A stretch of 64,000 nt of DNA from an uncultured Clostridia bacterium (lineage in GTDB: Bacteria > Bacillota > Clostridia > Oscillospirales > Ruminococcaceae). This document shows, in pieces, positions 53,199 to 61,833 of the stretch; position 1 is the first letter of the stretch, and every line of letters begins with the position of its first letter. The notes under the pieces were generated by a model that saw only the letters and a list, made by a program, of their open reading frames with translations, ran no database searches and was not told the DNA's origin. Position numbers and translations under genes: made by a program. The stretch is taken from positions 1 through 64,000 of the forward strand of contig CANQCL010000001.1 in NCBI GenBank assembly GCA_947589215.1. Reading direction: 5' to 3'.

Positions 53199-54458
53199 TT
53201 AAAACATTCTTCCGTATCTTGCGTCAGGACCAAGCTCCTTTTCAATTTCTAAAAGTCTGTTATATTTTTCACACCGCTCGCTTCTGCAAGGCGCTCCTGT
53301 TTTTATCTGCCCCGCTGAAAGACCGACCGCTAAGTCTGCTATAAAGCTGTCTACGGTTTCTCCGCTTCGATGAGAAATAATAGTGTTATATCCGTTGTCG
53401 TATGCAAGCTTAATTGCCGTTATTGCGTCGCTTAATGTTCCTATCTGGTTTACCTTTATTAAAATTGCATTTGCAGCCTTGCTCGAGATACCCTTCTGCA
53501 GCCTGTCAGGATTGGTGACAAATAAATCGTCTCCAACGATTTGTACCTTGTCGCCTATTTCTTTAGTCAGCTTTTCAAAACCGGCAAAATCACTCTCTCC
53601 CAGCGGATCTTCAACCGAACGTATAGGATAGCTTTTGCAAAGCTCCTTTACATAGTCTATCATACCGTTTGTATCAAGCATTTTCCCACGCTTAGGCAGC
53701 TTGTATCCCCCGTCGCATACCCACTCTGTTGCGGCAATATCAAGAGCAAGCTTGAATTTATCGTCGTCAAAGCCCGCTTTGAAAATCGCCTCAAGAATTA
53801 AATCAAGAGCTTCCTCATCGCTTTCGATATTTGGCGCAAAACCTCCCTCGTCGCCTACTCCTGTTGATAAACCCTTTTCTTTTAGAATTTTACCCAGAGT
53901 GTGATAAACCTCGCAGGAGGCCCTAAGCCCCTCTGTGAAATGCGAAAAACCCAGCGGCATTATCATAAATTCCTGAATGTCGATATTGTTGTTTGAGTGT
54001 GCGCCGCCGTTTAGAATATTCAGCATTGGGATAGGAAGTATCTTCTCATCATCAACGCTCAGAGACTTATAAAGCGGTGTTTTCTTTGCTTTGGCACAGG
54101 CTCGTGCAAAAGCCAGAGATACCGCCAGCACTGCGTTCGCACCCAGAGCCTTTAGATTTGGCGTTCCGTCGATAGCTTTCAACGTACTGTCAAGCTCCTG
54201 CTGGTCTATATCACCTTTTGAGATAAGAGCAGGCTTGATAATATCTGTAATATTTGAAATCGCCTTTACAACGCCCTTTCCAAAATACCTCTCATCGTTT
54301 CCGTCACGAAGCTCATAAGCTTCAAAGCTACCCGTCGAAGCCCCCGACGGAACACTTGCTGCCGCATTTGTTCCGTCCTCTAATGTGATTATAGCTTTAA
54401 CGGTAGGGTTACCTCGAGAATCCAGTATCTCTATGCCATCTATATCTTTTATTCTCAT
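53199..54458 (-). CDS. eno: Enolase
   Basis: This 419-residue enzyme interconverts 2-phosphoglycerate and phosphoenolpyruvate in glycolysis. Key segments are ILDSRGNPTV, VPSGASTGSFEAYELRDGN, ILNGGAHSNNNIDIQEFMI, VGDEGGFAPN, VGDDLFVTNP and SHRSGETVDSFIADLAVG. The catalytic Glu, Lys and Mg-binding Asp contexts are intact. It is about ten residues shorter than typical. It is 37 bp after ypeB on the same strand, so the pair may be co-transcribed. Confidence 0.97.
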   Translation of the reverse strand: MRIKDIDGIEILDSRGNPTVKAIITLEDGTNAAASVPSGASTGSFEAYELRDGNDERYFGKGVVKAISNITDIIKPALISKGDIDQQELDSTLKAIDGTPNLKALGANAVLAVSLAFARACAKAKKTPLYKSLSVDDEKILPIPMLNILNGGAHSNNNIDIQEFMIMPLGFSHFTEGLRASCEVYHTLGKILKEKGLSTGVGDEGGFAPNIESDEEALDLILEAIFKAGFDDDKFKLALDIAATEWVCDGGYKLPKRGKMLDTNGMIDYVKELCKSYPIRSVEDPLGESDFAGFEKLTKEIGDKVQIVGDDLFVTNPDRLQKGISSKAANAILIKVNQIGTLSDAITAIKLAYDNGYNTIISHRSGETVDSFIADLAVGLSAGQIKTGAPCRSERCEKYNRLLEIEKELGPDARYGRMF

Positions 54459-54495
54459 TGATCTGTTCCTTTCAAAACAATTGAGTCATAAAACG

Positions 54496-55875
54496 CTACA
54501 CGGTAAGAGTTCCTGTTTCTGTTTTCACCAACAACAGAATCTGCTCCTCTACTCCTGTCTCACAGTTGATATAAACCAAAACCTCCTGATTATCTTTTGT
54601 CTTGCATTTTACCTCATAGCACAATGTCTCGACCTCACCGTTTGACGGGATCAGCGCCTTTTGTACCTGCTCTACTGTCAAACGGGTCGATACGGTTTTT
54701 CTTGCCTGATCCTCAGTTATTTTTGCATTTGCAAGCTGTCTTGTCTTGTGGTTTGTCAAAAATCCTCTTGCGTCAAATCCTAAAATCTCCCCGTTGTCCA
54801 TCGCAACCTTGACCTTTATCAAGTCTGTATAATATATAACGTCCTTTTCCTTGTAAGCAAAGTTTACTGTGCATACGTTTCCTACTGTTTCAAAGTAAGT
54901 CGACTGCATATTATATATTCCAAGCTCGTCAAGATAGCTCTTTGCGTAGTTTACTGCCTCTTCGTTTTCAATGTTCTTATCTTTAACATCACGGTTTCTT
55001 ATCATATAACAGCAATATCCACCGTTTTTAGTTATTGAAACTGTTGTCTTTTCACCGTTTGCATTACACTCAAATACATAAGAAGGCATTTTACCGTCCT
55101 CGTTATTCGTAAGCTTCAGTGAATCCGCTTGTACGACCGAAACCTCTCCCGCACGCTTTTTTGCCCTTGCCTCTGTTACTTGATTTTGGTTCTTTAACAT
55201 CTCCGGCTGCTTTTCAAGAATATGATCAGAGAAAGGTCCGTCATAAATAAGGGTTGGATAGCTTCCGGTTTTTTCTTCTATGCTACCCAGATTCAGTCCT
55301 GCCTGTACTGCTCCGTTATCGCCCTTCATTTCATCTTCGGATATCTTGCTCAGCTTTGAAACGGTTTCATATGAGAGCTTATCTCCGTTTCCTCTTACGC
55401 TCTGCTCAATTTCCCAAAGCTTATTCTTTAGCTCTTCAGAATAGCTGCAAAGCTTTTCTAAGGTATTATACTCCTCATCAGTAATCTTTTCGCCTCGCTC
55501 AAGCTTCTTACACAGACTTAAAGCATAGTTTCCTACCTGTGATAAGAACTTGTTTGCCCCCTCTAAGCTCTCCTCAGAAGCTGAAAGCTGTGATAACGAC
55601 GCCTTCGCAGACGCAGAGTCTAAAAGCAAATCATTTGATATCGACGACATCATATTTGATGTTCCCGAATACAATCCCTTTTTAAGCGATGTGTTTATAT
55701 TTTCTGCCGAAGCAGACAAATCCTCTATCGCTTTTAGATAATTGTACTCAAGCGCTAATTCAGCCTTTTTCGCTCTGATTCCGAATACCAATATTATCGC
55801 AAACAGCAAAAGTAAAATTGCCGTCGCAAAAGTTACTATACGAGCAATTGCTCGTTTGCTCATGTTTGAAGTCAT
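54496..55875 (-). CDS. ypeB: YpeB, spore germination protein
   Basis: This 459-residue protein has an N-terminal membrane anchor (about 12-33), a helical domain (about 40-200) and the YpeB C-terminal repeats (about 215-459). LIYDGPFSDHI (about 214) is the hallmark of the family. The last 120 residues hold PepSY-like repeats (FLTNHKTRQLANAKITEDQA). In Bacillus YpeB localises and stabilises the cortex-lytic enzyme SleB. No sleB is adjacent here. Its presence suggests the organism forms spores. The start follows AAAGGGAG. Confidence 0.92.
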   Translation of the reverse strand: MTSNMSKRAIARIVTFATAILLLLFAIILVFGIRAKKAELALEYNYLKAIEDLSASAENINTSLKKGLYSGTSNMMSSISNDLLLDSASAKASLSQLSASEESLEGANKFLSQVGNYALSLCKKLERGEKITDEEYNTLEKLCSYSEELKNKLWEIEQSVRGNGDKLSYETVSKLSKISEDEMKGDNGAVQAGLNLGSIEEKTGSYPTLIYDGPFSDHILEKQPEMLKNQNQVTEARAKKRAGEVSVVQADSLKLTNNEDGKMPSYVFECNANGEKTTVSITKNGGYCCYMIRNRDVKDKNIENEEAVNYAKSYLDELGIYNMQSTYFETVGNVCTVNFAYKEKDVIYYTDLIKVKVAMDNGEILGFDARGFLTNHKTRQLANAKITEDQARKTVSTRLTVEQVQKALIPSNGEVETLCYEVKCKTKDNQEVLVYINCETGVEEQILLLVKTETGTLTV

Positions 55876-55960
55876 AATAGTTTTCTCCCTTTAAAAGATA
55901 TTTGAAACTATTATTTCCTCAGCATAAAAATTTATACACTATAATACATTACTGTTTTTG

Positions 55961-56194
55961 CTAAATTTTATCCCATTCCTTATAGCTGTATTTTTTATCT
56001 GTTAATCCTGAAATATAATCTAAACTGACATTATAATATTTTGCTAACTCAACTACTCTTTCAAAAGGTATTTGTCTTTTGCCATTTTCATATTGTGAAT
56101 AATATGATCTGCTTGTATTTAATACAAGCGCAATATCTGCTTGAGTTTTATCGCTATCCTCTCTTAAGTCTTTTAATCTTTGGTAAAATTTCAT
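55961..56194 (-). CDS. XRE-family transcription regulator
   Basis: This 77-residue protein starts at ATG 56194, 11 bases after AGGAG; an in-frame GTG at 56206 is less likely. Residues about 8-65 are a Cro/CI helix-turn-helix (LREDSDKTQADIALVLNTSR, then YYSQYENGKRQIPFERVVEL). It is divergent from a small ribbon-helix-helix gene. The gap holds an 18-bp palindrome in the opposite promoter, the likely operator. It probably represses both genes. Confidence 0.85.
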   Translation of the reverse strand: MKFYQRLKDLREDSDKTQADIALVLNTSRSYYSQYENGKRQIPFERVVELAKYYNVSLDYISGLTDKKYSYKEWDKI

Positions 56195-56230
56195 AATAAA
56201 ATGCACTCCTTTTTATTCAATAAGTAGATT

Positions 56231-56238
56231 GTACCATT
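56231..56238. promoter_or_regulatory. Second half-site near the XRE gene
   Basis: GTACCATT at 56231 continues a TGTACCA half-site (56230-56236), the same half-site as in the 56262-56279 palindrome, close to the XRE start. On the minus strand TACAAT here could serve as a -10 box. Autoregulation is inferred. Confidence 0.4.
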
Positions 56239-56254
56239 TTTGAAACATTTTTAC

Positions 56255-56283
56255 TTGACTTTGTTCCACATATGGTACATAAT
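56255..56283 (+). promoter_or_regulatory. Promoter with operator palindrome in the spacer
   Basis: TTGACT (56255-56260), 17 bp, CATAAT (56278-56283). The palindrome TGTTCCA-CATA-TGGTACA (56262-56279) fills the spacer. A bound XRE protein would block RNA polymerase directly. Confidence 0.7.
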
Positions 56284-56388
56284 AAATATATTCAAGGCAA
56301 AAACTAATTTTTAAGTCTTTTAGTCTAGGTGTAACCTAAAATCAATTTACTTATAATATAATCTATATAAAAAGGAGGGTTAAGCCTT

Positions 56389-56565
56389 ATGTGGAAAATA
56401 AAAAAGGGATACAATTCGGTAAGCAAATCTTTTAGACTGCCTGAAGAAATTGTGAAAAAAATTGATAGTCTTGCATATAAGAATAATATATCTTCCAATC
56501 AAATTGTTATACAATGTTTAAATTATGCAATAAACAATTTGGATAACAATACTGAAAATAAATAA
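56389..56565 (+). CDS. Small ribbon-helix-helix-like protein
   Basis: This 58-residue protein begins at ATG 56389, ten bases after AGGAGGG. KSFRLPEEIVKKIDSLAYKN (about 13-32) matches the strand and first helix of CopG/MetJ-like folds, and SSNQIVIQCLNYAINNL matches the second helix. It is encoded opposite an XRE gene. The pair may be a regulator switch or part of a small toxin-antitoxin-like module whose partner is not clear. It lacks a recognisable toxin neighbour. Confidence 0.65.
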   Translation: MWKIKKGYNSVSKSFRLPEEIVKKIDSLAYKNNISSNQIVIQCLNYAINNLDNNTENK

Positions 56566-56634
56566 AAGTAATTTGCCGCTATAATAAAAATAAACCAATA
56601 TAATGAGAGTAAATAAATTTTAGGGTAAAACCAT

Positions 56635-56662
56635 TTGACAACCTGTCGAAAAATGGTATAAT
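56635..56662 (+). promoter_or_regulatory. Promoter of the structured RNA
   Basis: TTGACA (56635-56640), 16 bp, TATAAT (56657-56662). Transcription would start near 56,669. Confidence 0.85.
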
Positions 56663-56668
56663 AGTATA

Positions 56669-56884
56669 GACAAAAGTTAAAGGCGGACTGAAATTTGAAA
56701 CTTATAGCAAGAATTAATATAAGTAAGTATAAATAAAAGGTTATTTGAGGTGGACAATTTCGTGGCATCCACACGCCGATGGTAACGACAGGGATAAATC
56801 CCGAGAGATGCAGGAGAAAGCCACGCCTGCCAAATAACCAAAGCTTTAAAAAATACCACTCTGATTTCTCAGGGTGGTATTTTA
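56669..56884 (+). ncRNA. Structured non-coding RNA, possibly raiA motif
   Basis: About 215 nt between its own promoter and terminator, with no ORF. The closing helix GGTTATTTG (56739-56747) pairs with CAAATAACC (56831-56839). Inside are CGTGGC (56761-56766) with GCCACG (56820-56825), then CATC/GATG, and a GGGAT-AA-ATCCC hairpin (56791-56802). Length, layout and host group resemble the raiA-motif RNA known from Clostridia, but the match is from memory and needs a covariance search. Confidence 0.55.
56852..56884. terminator. Terminator of the structured RNA
   Basis: AATACCACTCTG pairs with CAGGGTGGTATT with one G-U pair, followed by TT. It may also serve the converging clpC-type gene. Confidence 0.8.
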
Positions 56885-56887
56885 ATA

Positions 56888-59275
56888 TTATGCATTCAGC
56901 CTTAACCTGCTTTCGTTCTTGACCTCAAAGCTGTCGTCAACGACCGAAAGCCTGAGAGATTTACATTCAATACCCGAAAGAAATTCGTCTGTAATGAGAT
57001 TTTCTATATTGCGTCTGATAATTCTGGAAATCTCTCTTGCGCCGTATTCGTTTGAATGACCGTCTCGGCTGAGTTTCTTTGCAACATCAGAAGTATACGA
57101 AAGCATAATGCCAAGCGACTTACACCTCTCAGCGAGCTTTTTCAGTTCAAGACCGGCAATTTCAACCAAATTTTCGTCGGTAAGCATATCAAATGTGATT
57201 ATCTCATCAATTCTGTTAATAAGTTCCGGAGAAAAAATCTTTTTAAGCTCGGATTTGACTTCTTTGTCATTAAAGCTGTTTGTTCTAACCGTCTGGGAAA
57301 AGCCTAAAGAACTGTCCTTGATAATTTTTCTTGCGCCGATATTTGAAGTCATAATTATTATTGTGTTTTTAAATGACACCTTTCTGCCTGCAGAATCTGT
57401 TAGAAAACCGTCCTCTAGAATTTGCAGAAGAATGTTGAGTATATCGGGGTGAGCCTTTTCTATCTCATCAAACAAAACGAGAGAATACGGATTTCTTCTT
57501 ACCTTTTCTGTAAGCATACTTCCGTTTGGGCTGTCGTATCCTACATATCCTGGCGGCGAGCCGATAATTTTTGATACGCTGTGTTTTTCCATAAATTCGG
57601 ACATATCCAGTCTTATCATATTGTTTTCTCCGCCGAAAATCTCATTGGCAAGCTCTTTTGCAAGCGCAGTTTTTCCCACTCCGCTTGAACCCAAAAATAC
57701 AAACGAGCCTATAGGTCTGGAAGCGTCCTTGAGTCCTACTCTGCCCCTTTTGATTGCAAAGGAAACCGCCTCGATAGCACGGTTTTGTCCAACAATTTTT
57801 TTAGAGAGATTTTCCTCAAGTGAGCGCAGCTTTAAACGCTCGCTTTTTTTGATTGTTTCCAATGGTACTGAAACGATATTTGAAATACGCTTATCAATAT
57901 CAATTTTCAAGACCCTTTTCATATTGCCGCCAAAAGAATTGCTGTACGTCTGCGAAAGTTTATCCAAATAATCGTTTTTGCTTATTTTTCCCAGAACATA
58001 ATCGTTAAAAACGTCATACATTTCGTCTGAACTAACATCATTGCTTTCACTGCGCTCTAAATGAACGTAAGCGCAGGCTTCGTCTATAAGGTCAATAGCC
58101 TTGTCGGGAAAATGTCTGTCGGTAAGGTATCTGCCTGACAGCTTTACTGCCTCAGAAATAGCCTCGTCGGTAATTTTAAGACCGTGAAACGCCTCATACT
58201 TAGGGATTATACCTTTAAGAATTTTTATAGTTGTTTTTTCGTCCGGCTCATCGACCTTTACTGTCTGAAAACGTCTTTCAAGCGCCGAATCCTTTTCAAT
58301 GTGGGTTCTGTACTCGTCAAACGTAGTAGCGCCAATAATACTTATTTCACCTCTAGCGAGAGCGGGCTTTAAAATATTGGCGGCGTCTATTGCACCCTCT
58401 GCTGCGCCTGCACCTATAATATTGTGTATCTCATCAATGAAAAGTATTATTCCCCTTGACCGTTTCGCCTCTTTTATGCAGGATTTTAATCGCTCTTCAA
58501 AATCCCCTCTGTACTTTGCTCCCGCCAGCAGCTCGGTTATATCAAGAGTGAATATTCTTTTCCCCTGCAATGCTGACGGCACTTCTTTTTTATATACTCT
58601 TTGCGCCAGAGCTTCTACTATTGCAGTTTTTCCGACTCCTGCTTCACCCACAAGGCAAGGGTTATTTTTTTGCCTTCTTGACAAAATTGCAATAACCTGA
58701 TTTATTTCATTGTCACGTTCTAAAACAGGATCAAAGCTGTCCGCCGCCTCCTTGCCGGTAAGCTCTCTGCCGTATTTTAAAAGGTATTTGAGCTTTTCGG
58801 TATTCTGCTTAAAGAAAGCAATATCTGCTTTGCCTATTGTCGAGCAGTCATTATACAGCTTTGAAATAGGTATATCAAGCTCCTCTAATATCTGCATAGC
58901 CTGAGAGCCCCCCTGTCTGAGCATAAGCATAAGAAGGTGCTCTGTTCCGCACTGTTTAGAACCAAGACTTTTTGAAAGCGATAGAGCTCCGCTAACTATT
59001 TTTTGCGCAGTTGGGGTCATACAGTCCTCATATTCCTCCAGCCTGCAAGGAGTGCCTATCCCGACCATTTCTTCCAGTTTTTCTAAAACGTCGCTCTTGT
59101 TCACTCCGTTTCTCGTCAGTACAACTGATGCGGTACAGCTTCCGTTTTCTAAAAAGGACAATAAAATATGCTCGCTTCCAACATAAGTGTGCCCTAGCTT
59201 TCCGGCAATATTTTTAGAGTCATCTAATATTTCTTTGCATTTTTTAGTCATCTCTTCTGAATTGTAATTATTCAT
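56888..59275 (-). CDS. clpC: ClpC-type AAA+ chaperone of the Clp protease
   Basis: This 795-residue unfoldase has two N-terminal Clp_N repeats (about 5-70 and 80-145). The first AAA domain has GEAGVGKT (about 215) and ILFIDEIHNIIGAG. The second AAA domain has GSSGVGKT (about 536) and LVLFDEIEKAHPDILN. It would feed proteins to ClpP. The usual UVR region in the middle domain is not seen; a divergent segment (VLGKISKNDYLDKLSQTYSN) stands in its place. The usual ctsR-mcsA-mcsB neighbours are missing. ClpC-like is the closest name; ClpE or ClpA-like roles are possible. Confidence 0.85.
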   Translation of the reverse strand: MNNYNSEEMTKKCKEILDDSKNIAGKLGHTYVGSEHILLSFLENGSCTASVVLTRNGVNKSDVLEKLEEMVGIGTPCRLEEYEDCMTPTAQKIVSGALSLSKSLGSKQCGTEHLLMLMLRQGGSQAMQILEELDIPISKLYNDCSTIGKADIAFFKQNTEKLKYLLKYGRELTGKEAADSFDPVLERDNEINQVIAILSRRQKNNPCLVGEAGVGKTAIVEALAQRVYKKEVPSALQGKRIFTLDITELLAGAKYRGDFEERLKSCIKEAKRSRGIILFIDEIHNIIGAGAAEGAIDAANILKPALARGEISIIGATTFDEYRTHIEKDSALERRFQTVKVDEPDEKTTIKILKGIIPKYEAFHGLKITDEAISEAVKLSGRYLTDRHFPDKAIDLIDEACAYVHLERSESNDVSSDEMYDVFNDYVLGKISKNDYLDKLSQTYSNSFGGNMKRVLKIDIDKRISNIVSVPLETIKKSERLKLRSLEENLSKKIVGQNRAIEAVSFAIKRGRVGLKDASRPIGSFVFLGSSGVGKTALAKELANEIFGGENNMIRLDMSEFMEKHSVSKIIGSPPGYVGYDSPNGSMLTEKVRRNPYSLVLFDEIEKAHPDILNILLQILEDGFLTDSAGRKVSFKNTIIIMTSNIGARKIIKDSSLGFSQTVRTNSFNDKEVKSELKKIFSPELINRIDEIITFDMLTDENLVEIAGLELKKLAERCKSLGIMLSYTSDVAKKLSRDGHSNEYGAREISRIIRRNIENLITDEFLSGIECKSLRLSVVDDSFEVKNESRLRLNA

Positions 59276-59616
59276 ATGACAGTCTCCCTTTTATAATATA
59301 TACACAGCTAATTTTCAGTTATATAGTTTAACAGATCCATTATTAATCCGCCTGATCACCAAGTCAGCCTTTTTTTAATGAATAACAGTTAAGTCCTATA
59401 AAAATAAGTTTTGGCAAAACCGTTAAAATTATTCTCTATATATTTTATGCAGCTTATATTTGTCTGTAACACTTTTTTGAAAATACCATACACTGTATTA
59501 TAAAGCAAAATTATTCGTCAGCATGACCGAATAATCTACTTCTGCCAAATGGCTGCCCGGCAGCCTCGCGGAAGACGCTTTATAAAATTCTATACATTGA
59601 AAAGGAGTGCGTACTA
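59276..59616. other. 341-bp gap between clpC and a Cys-rich ORF
   Basis: No ORF is supported. A hairpin GGCTG-CCCG-GCAGCC lies near 59,550-59,565. CATACACT near 59,488 resembles the -10 box of sporulation sigma factors E and K (CATANNNT), but no good -35 element is seen. Confidence 0.35.
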
Positions 59617-59739
59617 ATGGGATGCTCAAACTGCTCATGGATTATCATTTTAATCCTTATCTTATTCTGCTGCGGTAACAACGCTTTTGGTAACAACGGC
59701 TGCGGCTGTGGTAACGACTGCGGATGCGGATGCAACTAA
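59617..59739 (+). CDS. Cys/Gly-rich microprotein (40 aa)
   Basis: The ORF starts at ATG 59617 after AAAAGGAGTG and encodes 40 residues. The N-terminus MGCSNCSW is followed by a very hydrophobic helix (IIILILILFCC) and then a Gly/Asn/Cys tail. There are nine cysteines in total. It resembles small membrane-anchored proteins such as the YjcZ family, but this is not a match. A terminator follows. The cysteines could bind metal or form disulphides outside the membrane. Confidence 0.6.
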   Translation: MGCSNCSWIIILILILFCCGNNAFGNNGCGCGNDCGCGCN

Positions 59740-59757
59740 GAAATCGTTAACACTTGT

Positions 59758-59788
59758 AAAGACCTGAAGTTTGACTTCAGGTCTTTTA
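59758..59788 (+). terminator. Terminator after the Cys-rich ORF
   Basis: AAAGACCTGAAG pairs with CTTCAGGTCTTT around TTTGA, followed by TTTT. Confidence 0.85.
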
Positions 59789-59818
59789 CTTTTAATAAAT
59801 ATTAATAAAATTAATTTG

Positions 59819-59847
59819 TTGACAGGCTATACTAATTATTGTATAAT
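59819..59847 (+). promoter_or_regulatory. Perfect consensus promoter of a microprotein
   Basis: TTGACA (59819-59824), 17 bp, TATAAT (59842-59847). About 85 bp separate the predicted start of transcription from the start codon at 59934. Confidence 0.85.
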
Positions 59848-59933
59848 GTGATTAAAGATAAATAAAATACATATAGAATATATTAAATTTTTAGTGTGAA
59901 AACAACAGAAGAACAAAAGAAAGGTTGGTACTT

Positions 59934-60086
59934 ATGGGTAACAAATCAGAAGGCAGAGGCTTTTGGCTTATATTAAGCGCACTTGTATTGATTGCCGCAT
60001 CATCGGTTTATTTTGTATACAAGCTGATGAGCAACAAAGCATATAACGAAAAGTGGCAGGATTATGATGAATGCGGAATAATGTAA
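59934..60086 (+). CDS. Single-span membrane microprotein (50 aa)
   Basis: ATG 59934 follows AAAGGTTGGTACTT. The 50-residue product has a short basic start (MGNKSEGRG), a membrane helix (FWLILSALVLIAASSVYFVY) and an acidic end (KWQDYDECGIM). A perfect promoter precedes it and a strong terminator follows, so it is clearly transcribed as its own unit. Function is unknown. Confidence 0.65.
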   Translation: MGNKSEGRGFWLILSALVLIAASSVYFVYKLMSNKAYNEKWQDYDECGIM

Positions 60087-60091
60087 CCTAC

Positions 60092-60126
60092 AAAAGCGGA
60101 AGTTTAAAATAAACTTCCGCTTTTAA
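60092..60126. terminator. Terminator
   Basis: AAAAGCGGAAGTTTA pairs with TAAACTTCCGCTTTT (15-bp perfect stem), with T runs on both sides. Confidence 0.9.
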
Positions 60127-60155
60127 CTTTTTTAAACCAATTTACGATTTTAAAC

Positions 60156-61031
60156 TTATATGATAGCATTAATCACAATACCTGTAACTACAGCAATTAC
60201 ATATAAAATACCGCATATCAAGAGATTTTGCTTAATATGCTTTTTATTTGTTTTAAATAAAACTATCAATCCCAGCCCTGTAGTTGTACAAAGCCCTGCA
60301 ATCGCCGAACCGAATGACAATATCCCGTCCTCAAGATACAGCTGTGTTATTATCACAGACGACGCACAGTTGGGTATAAAACCAACCAGTGCCGAAATAA
60401 ACGGCTGAAAGAAGTTATCGCTCATCATCAGACCTGCGATAATATCCTCTCCGACAAAGGAAATTGCAGCATTAAGAACAAGAGTAATTAAAAACACAAA
60501 TAAAGCTATATTAAAAGTATGCTTTAAAGCTGAATACAAAATACCATGCTCGTCGCAGCCGCAGTTCTCACAAAGCTCGTGGAAATGATCCTCTTCATTC
60601 ACTGATTTATTTTTTGTGCACAGCTTATATATTATATCAACTATAATTCCCGCTGCGACCGCTACCGCTATTTTTATTACGATAAGCTTCCACAAAACGG
60701 ATATTTTTCCCGGATTGGCTATCATCATCGGAATTGCCTCATCACTTGTTGCAACGAACACAGCAATTATCGTTCCGAGAGAAATAACCTTACCGGAATA
60801 AAGATTAGCGGCAGCGGCAGAAATTCCGCATTGAGGTATAGAACCTGCAACTGCTCCCCCCAACGGTCCGAACGGGCCCATTTCCCTAAATGCCTTTTCA
60901 ATTTTATTTGAAGAAGCATGTTCCATATATTCTATTAATATATAAACGCCGAACAAAAAGGGTATCATCAGCAGTGTATCTTTAAGTGAGTCCAAAAAAA
61001 TATCTATTAAGGTATTCAGAATTTCAATCAC
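60156..61031 (-). CDS. ArsP_2-type permease (putative manganese or arsenic efflux)
   Basis: This 291-residue protein has about eight membrane helices. PFGPLGGAVAGSIPQCGISAAA and the related FQPFISALVGFIPNCASSVI form an inverted pair of GxIPQCG and GFIPNCA motifs, the hallmark of PF11449. A His/Cys-rich loop follows (EEDHFHELCENCGCDEHG), a plausible metal-sensing segment. Members are annotated as arsenic efflux or manganese transporters; which applies is unknown. Confidence 0.8.
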   Translation of the reverse strand: MIEILNTLIDIFLDSLKDTLLMIPFLFGVYILIEYMEHASSNKIEKAFREMGPFGPLGGAVAGSIPQCGISAAAANLYSGKVISLGTIIAVFVATSDEAIPMMIANPGKISVLWKLIVIKIAVAVAAGIIVDIIYKLCTKNKSVNEEDHFHELCENCGCDEHGILYSALKHTFNIALFVFLITLVLNAAISFVGEDIIAGLMMSDNFFQPFISALVGFIPNCASSVIITQLYLEDGILSFGSAIAGLCTTTGLGLIVLFKTNKKHIKQNLLICGILYVIAVVTGIVINAII

Positions 61032-61081
61032 CGCCTTTGTTATGTGTTTACTTATTCTGTTATCTACAACAGTTTACATAA

Positions 61082-61657
61082 TCAATTTCTTTTTCTGAAA
61101 ACTATAAGCTTGCTTATAACATAATTTGATACAAGCACCGCAAGCTGTGCTATAATTTTCATAACCATTTCATTAAAATTCAGTATTGATACAAATACTA
61201 CAAGTATAACTGTTTCCAATAAGAATGTTGCAAATCTCCCCCCAAAAAAAGCGACCATTTGTTTAAAAAAGCCTGTCCAGCTATCAGTAGGAGAGTTAAA
61301 AACCCATATTCTGTTTGTAAAAAAGGCAAACAGCACAGCACATATCCAAGATATCGCATTAGACAGTACAACCTTTGTGCTATACATACTTCCAAAGATG
61401 GAAACATTAAAATCATATCTTATAAACAACTCGGCAAGCCAAAAGGTAAAGATACTTACAAGCGTGGTAAGCCCTCCGAAAAAAAGATATAAAAGCACTG
61501 ATTTATTTTTTATATAAAAGCTTTCAAACACTGAAAGCGGTTTAGTGTGCATTATCCTGTCAAAAATATCAGGAGCCATCTCTTTTTCGTTTATATTGGC
61601 TTCGTCGGTTAAATTATTTTTAGAGCCGTTTATATCTGTTTCATTTATTTTACTCAT
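61082..61657 (-). CDS. GtrA-family membrane protein
   Basis: This 191-residue protein has a charged cytoplasmic N-terminus (about 1-45) and four membrane helices (about 53-75, 85-110, 127-150, 155-180). YLFFGGLTTLVSIFTFWLAE and CAVLFAFFTNRIWVF are typical of GtrA. Such proteins flip polyprenyl-linked sugars for surface glycosylation. It is 50 bp upstream of the ArsP_2-type gene on the same strand, but functional linkage is doubtful. Confidence 0.88.
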   Translation of the reverse strand: MSKINETDINGSKNNLTDEANINEKEMAPDIFDRIMHTKPLSVFESFYIKNKSVLLYLFFGGLTTLVSIFTFWLAELFIRYDFNVSIFGSMYSTKVVLSNAISWICAVLFAFFTNRIWVFNSPTDSWTGFFKQMVAFFGGRFATFLLETVILVVFVSILNFNEMVMKIIAQLAVLVSNYVISKLIVFRKRN

Positions 61658-61833
61658 TATAATTCTCCAAGCATAAAAATATCCGGATAATAATGATTAA
61701 TTATACCTTAAAATTATAATTCAGTCAAGCAAAAACCCAATAATTGCATTTAATTAAAGATTGTGATATACTAATTATTAATGTTTCGGTAAGTATATAA
61801 AATAACTGCATAAATTATTGAAAGGAATTAAAA

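Noticed and set aside
59488-59495. CATACACT as a sporulation sigma -10 box
   Set aside because: It is a loose match with no convincing -35 element, so noted only in the gap entry.
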